Source: CAZGOM01 sp964542875 (GTDB taxonomy: Bacteria > Planctomycetota > Phycisphaerae > Phycisphaerales > Phycisphaeraceae). From it: a stretch of DNA of 7,802 nucleotides. A program made the position numbers and the translations under genes. The stretch spans positions 1 through 7,802 of the forward strand of contig CAZIWA010000185.1 of NCBI GenBank assembly GCA_964542875.1, written 5' to 3'. Below the pieces are notes generated by a model. The model did no database searches. It was given only the letters and a program-made list of their open reading frames with translations, and was not told where the DNA came from. Shown piece after piece: positions 1 to 6,500 of the stretch (positions are counted from its first letter, which is position 1; each line of letters begins with the position of its first letter).

Positions 1-15
1 CGCAGCACTGCTGCG
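1..15 (-). terminator. possible hairpin downstream of the membrane protein gene
   Basis: Bases 1-6 (CGCAGC) and 10-15 (GCTGCG) form a perfect 6-bp stem around a 3-base loop. It lies about 41 bases beyond the stop codon of the minus-strand membrane protein gene, where a terminator would be expected. The window ends here, so a following T-tract on the minus strand cannot be seen. It could equally belong to a plus-strand gene to the left of the window. Confidence 0.25.
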
Positions 16-56
16 GGCCGTGCTGTGCCACCCGGGATGGTTGGTGTTGATGGGGG

Positions 57-2042
57 TCAGCCGCGTTTGATGCGGTAGAGCTTGAGCTTCATGGGGGCGT
101 CGAAGGCGCGGGAGAGCCAGTCGGGGGCTTCCCATGAGAGTGTGAAGGTGTTGACGTGCCAGGTGGCGAGGGCGGGGGCGTCCGGGGTCCAGAGCTGGCT
201 GAGCATGGGGTCGGAGCATGCGGGGGAGATGAGGAAGCCGGAGGACATCTGGCCCAGCGAACCGGTGGCGGCCAGGAAACGGCCGTCAGGGACGGTGGCG
301 GAAAGTTTGAGCCGGGGGGAACGGTGGAGGAAGTTGACGAGCCGGCCGGTCAGCGGGGCTTTGTAGTCCAACTCGGCCCAGATGAGCCCGGGTTCATCGG
401 GCAGTTGCAGAGGCTGGCCGGGGTGAATGGTCAATTCAACAAGAGGCTCCAGGGTGACGGGCACCGGGCTGGGGTTTTTGAAAAGGACGGTGAAGCCGGC
501 CCACATCCCCTGAGGCTGATAGCGGGAAAGGAGCGCCAGCAACGTGGGGCCCTGAGCCAGCAGGGGGTAGCGGGCGTCAATCTGGGCGTCTTGAAAGAGC
601 ACCATCTCAGGGGCTTCGGGGCCTTCAAAGAATGCTTTGTTGCGGGCGGCGAGCCAGGGGGAGCAGGCGGGGTAATCCTGCAGGGTGGGGCGGGGGACGT
701 AGCGGACGTTCCAGAGCATGAGGAACTGCTGGTGGAGGTCGATGATGTCGGTGGTTTTTCCCTGAAGCGCGACGGGAAGCTGGGCCTGCTGGGCCAAGGC
801 CTGGGCATGTTCCTGAGCTTTGATTGTGTAGAGGTCAGGCTGCTGGATAAGGGAGATGATGGCCTGCGCGCGCGCGAAAGGGACGGAGACCAGCCGATTG
901 CGCCAGCCTGCGCTGCAGACGTTGAAGGCGAGCACGATGAAGAACAGGAACGTGACGGCGCAGTGGAGGGCGAGGATGAGTTTTTTCTTGCCGTTGACCA
1001 GAGGGCAAAGCGCGATGGCCAGCGCGGTGAGGATGAGCAGGTAGCCGATGGTGCCCATGGTGGCGGGACCGGCGCGGACGATGCCCGCTTTGTATGCGAG
1101 GAAAGCGACGCCGGCGCCGGCGACGGCGACGATGGCGCGGTGGATGGCCCAGGTGCGGTTTGGCACGTCTGGCGATTGATCGGAGAAGGCGCTGAATGAG
1201 AGCCAAACCCAGAGGTTGATGGCGGTAAACCCGGCGAAGACGCCGGTGGCGTCTGCGAGCGGGTAGGGAAAGCCGTTGCTGACGGAGTGGGCCAGGGACA
1301 TCTGGACGCAGCCCCAGATGAACGCGGGGAACATGCCCAGCGGCTGGCTCATGATGACCCATGTGGCCAAAAGGGCGATGGGGTAGACCAAGGGTTCCCA
1401 GAGGTTTTTGCGGTCAAAGAAAAGGCGGTTGGCGGTGATGGCGCCGAGCGTGGGGATGGCCATGACGAGGGTGGTGAATTTCCCCAGGGAGAGGACGGCC
1501 AGAAGGATGAGGCCCGCCGCGCGGAGGATGCGGGTGGCGGCGGCGTGGCGGCGAGGCGAATCAAGCTCCAGGAGGAGCAGGGGCGGGAAGAGGAGCCAGG
1601 TGAAGGGGTCGTACATGACTCCTTGAAGCGGGGCGACGGCAAGAAGGGCGAGGCCGGCGAGGCGAACACCCAGGGGTGGCGTGATGTTGGGGGAGGTGGG
1701 GGAAGGGAAGACGAGCCGGACGGTGACGATGGCGGCCCAGATGCCGATGAGGGCGCGCAGGAGGATGGCGGCGGGGAAGCCGGTGGGGGTGTAGGCGGTG
1801 GTGCAGAGGTAGCCGATGGGGCCGTAGGTGAAGATGACCTGGCCGCCGAAGGTGAGGGAATCAAGGTGGGCCTGGTAGAGGGCGAGATTCCAGGCGTAGT
1901 CGAGGTCGTTGTTGTGCATGAAGCTGGGCAGCCAGATGGGGCCGGTGACGACCCAGAAAAGGCCCAGGAGAAGGGTGGCCCACAAGGCAACGTGACGAAA
2001 GCGCGTTTGAGGCGGAGGTGTGAGGGGTTGATCGGTGGGCAT
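57..2042 (-). CDS. polytopic membrane protein of unknown function, GT-C glycosyltransferase-like
   Basis: About 661 residues from an ATG at 2042 to a TGA at 57-59. The reading frame stays open to a TTG at 2093, but the extra 17 residues are proline/histidine-rich and neither start has a clear Shine-Dalgarno sequence, so I prefer the ATG. Residues 18-38 form the first membrane helix. A probable extracytoplasmic loop follows with the acidic motif NNDLDYAW (44-51; D46, D48) and the motif FTYGPIGYL (71-79). Further hydrophobic segments run at about 90-112, 125-160, 173-200, 218-250, 262-285, 302-322, 328-350 and 354-376, roughly ten helices in all. The last 280 residues are soluble, with WNVRYVPRPT at 444-453 and an APEMVLFQDAQIDARYP stretch near 477. 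One acidic pair in the first loop plus a soluble C-terminal domain resembles GT-C membrane glycosyltransferases that use lipid-linked sugars. That role is inferred. From memory, the FTYGP and 'AP..VLF...ID.RYP' signatures recur in uncharacterised bacterial membrane proteins. The gene is transcribed divergently from the M24 gene. Its coding strand is C-rich, whereas the M24 gene and the first part of the lipoprotein gene are G-rich. Confidence 0.85.
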   Translation of the reverse strand: MPTDQPLTPPPQTRFRHVALWATLLLGLFWVVTGPIWLPSFMHNNDLDYAWNLALYQAHLDSLTFGGQVIFTYGPIGYLCTTAYTPTGFPAAILLRALIGIWAAIVTVRLVFPSPTSPNITPPLGVRLAGLALLAVAPLQGVMYDPFTWLLFPPLLLLELDSPRRHAAATRILRAAGLILLAVLSLGKFTTLVMAIPTLGAITANRLFFDRKNLWEPLVYPIALLATWVIMSQPLGMFPAFIWGCVQMSLAHSVSNGFPYPLADATGVFAGFTAINLWVWLSFSAFSDQSPDVPNRTWAIHRAIVAVAGAGVAFLAYKAGIVRAGPATMGTIGYLLILTALAIALCPLVNGKKKLILALHCAVTFLFFIVLAFNVCSAGWRNRLVSVPFARAQAIISLIQQPDLYTIKAQEHAQALAQQAQLPVALQGKTTDIIDLHQQFLMLWNVRYVPRPTLQDYPACSPWLAARNKAFFEGPEAPEMVLFQDAQIDARYPLLAQGPTLLALLSRYQPQGMWAGFTVLFKNPSPVPVTLEPLVELTIHPGQPLQLPDEPGLIWAELDYKAPLTGRLVNFLHRSPRLKLSATVPDGRFLAATGSLGQMSSGFLISPACSDPMLSQLWTPDAPALATWHVNTFTLSWEAPDWLSRAFDAPMKLKLYRIKRG

Positions 2043-2191
2043 TGGAGCGAAGTCTAGCGGTGGGTGTGTGGGAGGGCAATTGTGTCTGGGCAATGCGAAG
2101 GCATGTGCATCCGGGGTATCGGGTGGTCGGGTGATCGGCGAATCTGATATGTTAGTTAAGGCATGGCAATCTCACATAAGGGTGGTGGGGC
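2043..2191. promoter_or_regulatory. divergent intergenic region between membrane protein and M24 genes
   Basis: These 149 bases separate two divergent start codons and must carry the start signals of both genes unless they lie inside coding sequence. The only AT-richer spot is about 2141-2160, where TATGTT (2148-2153, plus strand) is a weak -10 candidate for the M24 gene, without a recognisable -35. On the minus strand no convincing pair of boxes is seen. Next to it, 2118-2141 holds three 8-base units (ATCGGGTG, GTCGGGTG, ATCGGCGA), the first two differing at one base. No hairpin of note is present. Confidence 0.35.
2118..2141 (+). repeat. short 8-base tandem repeat in the divergent intergenic region
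   Basis: Three consecutive 8-base units are visible: ATCGGGTG (2118-2125), GTCGGGTG (2126-2133) and ATCGGCGA (2134-2141). Units one and two share TCGGGTG, and the third keeps ATCGG. The position just upstream of the AT-rich spot would suit a regulator site, but the repeat is short and may be chance in G-rich DNA. Confidence 0.4.
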
Positions 2192-3349
2192 ATGAAAGCA
2201 GAAAAGTCGCTGGCGTTTGAGGTGGCGGAGTATCGGCGGCGGGTGAGCGGCGTGCAGGCGCGGATGCGGGCGATGGGGCTTGATCTGATGCTGGCGACGA
2301 CGATGGCGAGTGTGTGTTATCTGTCGGGGCTGGAGTCGGTTTCGCCTCATAAGCTGTGGCTGGTGGCGGTGCCGGCTTCGGGGGAGCCGGAGGTGCTGTG
2401 CCAGGATTTTGAGAGCCACAATGCGCTGCTGGATTCATGGATTGCGCCGGGATTCATGTATGGAGTGGGGCAGGAACCGGTGGCGACGGTGGCGGGAATG
2501 GTGAGGAAGATGGGGTTTGAGAAGGCCCGGATCGGCCTGGAGCAGTGCAACTACACATCGCTTTCGATTGCGGATTATGAGCGGCTCAAGGGGTTATTGC
2601 CGGAGGCGAAGTTTCTTGAGGCGACGGAGTGCGTGCAGCGGGTGATGTCGATTAAATCGTCGGCTGAAGTGGCGTATTTAAGGGAGGCGGGAAAGATGAC
2701 GGCGGCAGCGATGGCCGCGGCGATCGGGTCGGTGCGGGCAGGGGTAAGGGACAACGATGTGGCCGGGGTGGCGGCGAAGGCGCTGTATGAAGCGGGGAGC
2801 GAGTACAGCTCGTACCCGGTGATCGTGACGACGGGGTTCAGGAGCGGGGTGCCGCACACGACGTTTAAGCGGGTGCCGGTGAAGGAGGGCGATCCGGTGT
2901 TTGTGGAGATCGCGGGGTGCGTGAGGCGTTATCAGACGCCGATGATGCGGGTGACGGCGCTGGGGACGGCCAACGCGCAGCTTAAGGAAATGGCCAAGGC
3001 GGCGGTGGGGAGCGTGGAGGCGATGATCCAGAACATCAAGCCCGGCGCGGTGATGGATGAAGTGGCCGCTAAGAGCGCCAAGGCACTGGCGGGCCTCAAG
3101 CATGAAGTGGTGTGGCATGGGTTTTACGGGTATAGCGTGGGGCTGGGGTTTGTGCCCGAATGGTCAGATTGCCCGGGGTTGCTGATCCGGCGGGGGGCGA
3201 TGGGCCTGCTGGAGCCGGGCATGGTGTTTCATGCGAGTACCTCACTGCGGGATATCGGCGTGTGCGGGGCGACGTGCAGCGAGACGATCCTGGTGACGGA
3301 GCGGGGTTGCGAGGTGCTGACGGAGGGTTTGAAGCGATTGCTGGTGTGA
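2192..3349 (+). CDS. M24-fold hydrolase with degenerate metal site (creatinase / ectoine hydrolase-like)
   Basis: 385 residues, ATG at 2192 to TGA at 3347-3349; a G-rich AAGGGTGG (2178-2186 region) sits just upstream as a poor Shine-Dalgarno. Residues about 10-145 form a creatinase-type N-terminal domain and about 150-385 the 'pita-bread' catalytic domain, the usual length and order for prolidases and creatinases. Landmarks are VPHTTF (H222), the strand VFVEIAG (236-242), LEPGMVF (340-346) and SETILVTE (E364). At the five positions that bind two metal ions in aminopeptidases, the residues are E239 (for Asp), P250 (for Asp), Y314 (for His), S349 (for Glu) and E364 (Glu, conserved). A dinuclear metal site therefore looks impossible. 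Known relatives with such losses, creatinase and ectoine hydrolase DoeA, hydrolyse small C-N bonds without metal, and the motifs EIAGCVRRY and GYSVGLGF remind me of the DoeA-like group. I infer a cytosolic metal-independent amidohydrolase using H222 and E364. The substrate is unknown, and no ectoine or creatine gene is nearby. No signal peptide. Automated annotation would probably call it Xaa-Pro aminopeptidase, which the missing ligands argue against. Confidence 0.9.
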   Translation: MKAEKSLAFEVAEYRRRVSGVQARMRAMGLDLMLATTMASVCYLSGLESVSPHKLWLVAVPASGEPEVLCQDFESHNALLDSWIAPGFMYGVGQEPVATVAGMVRKMGFEKARIGLEQCNYTSLSIADYERLKGLLPEAKFLEATECVQRVMSIKSSAEVAYLREAGKMTAAAMAAAIGSVRAGVRDNDVAGVAAKALYEAGSEYSSYPVIVTTGFRSGVPHTTFKRVPVKEGDPVFVEIAGCVRRYQTPMMRVTALGTANAQLKEMAKAAVGSVEAMIQNIKPGAVMDEVAAKSAKALAGLKHEVVWHGFYGYSVGLGFVPEWSDCPGLLIRRGAMGLLEPGMVFHASTSLRDIGVCGATCSETILVTERGCEVLTEGLKRLLV

Positions 3350-3399
3350 GGCGGGGTTTGGGGGGATGTCTGGCATACTCGCATCCAAAAGGCCTTAGG

Positions 3400-3457
3400 T
3401 TGGAATAGCTGAAATTTAGCTGAAATAAAGTTTTTCAGTTTAATTATTCCGTATGAT
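3400..3457 (+). promoter_or_regulatory. candidate promoter of the large lipoprotein gene
   Basis: An AT-rich island (about 3400-3460) stands out in the intergenic region. TATGAT at 3452-3457 differs from the -10 consensus by one base. No good -35 lies at 16-18 bases from it; TTTTTC at 3431-3436 (15-base spacer) is the nearest T-rich option. An alternative pair is TTGGAA at 3400-3405 with AAATAA at 3423-3428 (17-base spacer). Either would leave a leader of roughly 120-150 bases before the ATG at 3586. The repeat described at 3406-3438 overlaps this region, so regulation by a bound protein is plausible. Confidence 0.35.
3406..3438 (+). repeat. 11-base-period direct repeat with inverted third half-site (candidate operator)
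   Basis: TAGCTGAAAT occurs perfectly at 3406-3415 and again at 3417-3426, a period of 11 bases or about one helical turn. The CTGAAA inside the second copy (3420-3425) is followed seven bases later by its reverse complement TTTCAG (3433-3438). This arrangement sits in an AT-rich island inside otherwise GC-rich DNA, just upstream of a possible -10 box. It looks like a protein-binding site with two half-sites in tandem and one inverted. The regulator is unknown. Confidence 0.5.
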
Positions 3458-3468
3458 GGAAACTTGCG

Positions 3469-3546
3469 CTGACGGGGTGCGTCAGTTGAGGTGGCGTTGT
3501 GGAGCCAGATAAGGTTCCATGAAGCTGCGGGGGTTTTGCGGCCCCC
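3469..3546 (+). promoter_or_regulatory. structured 5' leader with three consecutive hairpins
   Basis: Three stem-loops follow one another between the candidate promoter and the lipoprotein start. Hairpin 1 is CTGACG (3469-3474) with CGTCAG (3480-3485) and a 5-base loop. Hairpin 2 is GGAGCC (3501-3506) with GGTTCC (3513-3518), one G-U pair and a 6-base loop. Hairpin 3 is GGGGG (3529-3533) with CCCCC (3542-3546) and an 8-base loop. Hairpin 3 has no strong T-tract, so a plain terminator is unlikely. The arrangement could stabilise the messenger, act as an attenuator or be an RNA sensor. I do not recognise a known riboswitch class. Confidence 0.4.
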
Positions 3547-3573
3547 ATTTCTGAATCAACTTCCAACCTTTTT

Positions 3574-3578
3574 GAGAG
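3574..3578 (+). promoter_or_regulatory. ribosome binding site of the lipoprotein gene
   Basis: GAGAG lies seven bases before the ATG at 3586, a good Shine-Dalgarno match and spacing. A second ATG follows directly at 3589. The first is better spaced, and both give a complete lipoprotein signal peptide. Confidence 0.55.
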
Positions 3579-3585
3579 CTACATC

Positions 3586-6500
3586 ATGATGGGACGAAAT
3601 GCGCTGAGCACTGCGGGCCTGGTTCTGGTTCTGGCGGGAATTTACGGGTGCAGCTCGCTGGGGGATGGTGGGCAGGACGTGGCGGCGGAGCAGACCGGGG
3701 CGTGGTGGGCGCCGGTGCCGGCGGGGGCGGATGCCAAGGCGGCGCAGGGTGTGGAGTCGGTGTTTGGGCCGGGGTCGGAAGCGCAGTGGAAGGTGACGGG
3801 GGACTACACGATTACGCCGAACGCGGTGCTGGGCAAGCCTGCGCTGACGGCGACCAAGACGGTGCAGGTGGAAGGGCAGACGCAACTGGCGGGAAACCGG
3901 TCGATCGCGGGGTGGGTGAACCTGGGGGAAGTGGACGGCAAGACGTCATCGACGGTGGTGCTGAGGGTGGGATACAAGGACGCGAAGAATCCGGGGATCG
4001 TGGTGAACATGACGGGCTCGCCTCTCTACCAGACGGTGGGGGTGACGGTGAGCAACAACGGCAAGGTGGTGCATGACACCGCGGAACTGGTGAAGACACT
4101 GGACTGGACGCCGGAGTGGACCAACGGGATGAGCTACAAGCTCAAGGCGTACACGCAGGCGCTGCCGGGATGGGATGAAGACTTCCGTGTGCGCGTGGAG
4201 CACGACATGGCCCAGCTTAAGGGGCTGAAGGACAAGTGGGTGCAGGTGCGCGTGGAGACGGGGAAGAACAGCATGCGGGTGTGGGTGGACGACCGGCTGG
4301 TGGTGACCAAGACGGGCGCGGATGTGACGCCCGAGGGGGCGGTGCAGATGACGGTGTTCCCGGGGGCGAGCGTGGCGGGATTCTCCACGGGGGTGCGGGC
4401 ACTGACGCCCGGGTTTGAGACGGTGGCCCTGGGCGGGTACGCCAACGCCAAGACGCTGGTGGACGGCCAGGCGATCGACTGGACGAGCCTGCCGACGTCG
4501 GGAAGCCCGGTGGAAGTGGGCGGCGTGCCGTTTGTGTTTGCGGGGAACAATTCCGAAGGCAACGATCACATCGACGTTGGGCGGAGCTTTCTGCGGCAGG
4601 CCAACTCCATGGGGTACATGCCGACGACGGGGCCGCGGTTCGGCGGGGCTGACGAGCGCGACCCGGCGCGCATCCAGATGCGGATTCCCTATGCGAACTA
4701 CAAGGCGCTGCATTTGATCGCGGCGTGCGACGGGGAGACGGATTCGGTGCCGGTGATCACGGCGCAGTTTTACCGGCCGGGGGCGGGGTTTGACCAGAAC
4801 TTCGCGGGCAAGGTGCCGCTGGCGACGGCGACGGGGAAAGATGTGAAGGGGCTGGGGACGAAGCTGGTCAACGGCAAGAAGGTGAACCTGTACCAGGTGA
4901 CGATTCCGCTTAATCCGGGGATGCTTTCGAGCTTTGCGGATCTGAATGTGTTTGAGGTGGAATTGACCAAAGAAGTGCAGATGTGGCGGTCGTATCCGGA
5001 CCCGATCAGCTATGGGTATCACCCGGCGGGATTGGCTTCGGGCGTGCATGTGTATGCGATGACGCTGCAGGAAACGCCGGTGGACTTTGCCTGGCAGCCG
5101 GATCAGTTCGGCCACGTGTGGACGGCGCCGGCCAACCCGGGGTACACGGCGACGGTGACCAACAAGACGGGGGCGCCGGTGAAGGGGAAGCTGACGGTGA
5201 CCACCAGGAGCTACGACGGGACGGAGACCAGCAAAGTGGAGCGGCCGCTGACGCTGCCGGCGGGGCCTGCGCCGGTGGCCGTGAAGGTGCCGCTGCCGGT
5301 GAAGCTGTATGGCTACCACGATGTGGTGGCGACGCTGGACCTGGAAGGCAACGACAAAGCGCCGGCATCGACATGGACGGAGAGCCGGTCGCTGGCGAAG
5401 CTGGCGCCCGACACGCGCAGCGAGAAGTGGACCCAGGGCAAGGGGACACTGTTTGGATACTGGAGCTATCACGGCGGGCACCACACGCCCAAGGCAAATC
5501 TGATCGTGCGGCTGATGACACTGGCGGGCGCGCGCGTGAGCATGGGGCACCCCAACACGGCCAACTTCCCGGAAGCCGATGCGGCGCTGGTGAAAAAGCA
5601 CTGGTCGCCGACACAGGCGGGGGCGTGGGAAGTGGTGCCGCAGGCGTGGGCCGCGGATGAACCGCTGGACCCGGCGAAGGTGGCTGCGTTCCAGAAAGAG
5701 ACGGTTGAGAAGGTCAAGAAGATCCGGGAACCGATTCCCGCGGAGTTCCGCCCGGACCATATTTACTTCTACGCTGAGCCGCATATCTCGGCGCGGCTGT
5801 CGGCGGGGAACGTGCCCGATTACTGGCAGGAGAAGGACTACGTGCTGACCCCCGAGGAGCAGCGGTCGCTGAAGGTGTTCATCAACACCTCCAAGATGGC
5901 GGCGGAAGCGTTCCGGAAAGACCCGGAGCTTGGGAAACTAAAACTGCTGATCCCCTGGGGCGATCCGGGCTTCTCCTGGCCGATCCTGCGCGCGGGCTTC
6001 CCCAAGGAATACGTGGACGGTTCGGGCATCGACATCCCCGGGTTCGAACGCATCCCCGAGCGGCAGCTCCACGAGCAGTCTATTCATCGGCTGTATGTGA
6101 CCAAGAAGGAGTTTGAGAAGGCGGGGATTCCCAAGCCTCAGCTCCAGTACTGCGAAGGCATTTTCGTGCCCACGGAGCCGGGCGCGGTGACGTATCGCGA
6201 GCAGATGGACATCTACAACCGGTTCTCGCTGATTTCGATGGCGTATGGGTTTGACCGGTTCTACTCGGCGTGGTTCGCGTTTGACTGCGGGAACTACTAC
6301 GGCGCCGAACACTACGGCGGATGCGGGATCCAGCGCCGCGTGCCGTATTGCGATCCCAAGCCTGCATACGCGGCGTTTGCGACGATGACCGACAAGCTCA
6401 ACGAGGCGAACTTCCAGGGCTGGCTGCCCACGGGATCGCTGACCAACTATGCGCTGAACTTCAAAGGCCCCAAGGGGAACGTCTACACCCTTTGGAACAT

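Noticed and set aside
156..1199. 347-codon open frame on the plus strand opposite the membrane protein gene
   Set aside because: Gly/Glu/Asp-rich translation without domain features; the minus-strand frame has membrane helices and coherent motifs.
1287..2057. 256-codon open frame on the plus strand opposite the membrane protein gene
   Set aside because: Gly/Glu-rich antisense artefact of the C-rich coding strand of the membrane protein.
2043..2093. TTG-initiated 17-residue N-terminal extension of the membrane protein
   Set aside because: No Shine-Dalgarno before the TTG, an unlikely Pro/His-rich peptide, and an ATG at 2042 placed suitably before the first membrane helix.
2192..3349. Calling the M24 gene a Xaa-Pro aminopeptidase (pepP/pepQ)
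   Set aside because: Four of the five metal-ligand positions are substituted, so the dinuclear metal mechanism of that enzyme is not supported.
3371..3386. TGGCA-containing stretch resembling a sigma-54 (-24/-12) promoter
   Set aside because: The GC dinucleotide required at -12 is not at the correct spacing; the bases there are TC.
3529..3550. GGGGG/CCCCC hairpin as an intrinsic terminator for the M24 gene
   Set aside because: It is followed only by ATTTCT rather than a T-tract and lies about 180 bases past the M24 stop, close to the next start codon; a leader element fits better.
3946..5784. 612-codon open frame on the minus strand inside the lipoprotein gene
   Set aside because: Its translation is dominated by Arg, His and Pro with no recognisable domain, as expected opposite a GC-rich gene; the plus-strand frame has a signal peptide, clear domains and a good ribosome binding site.
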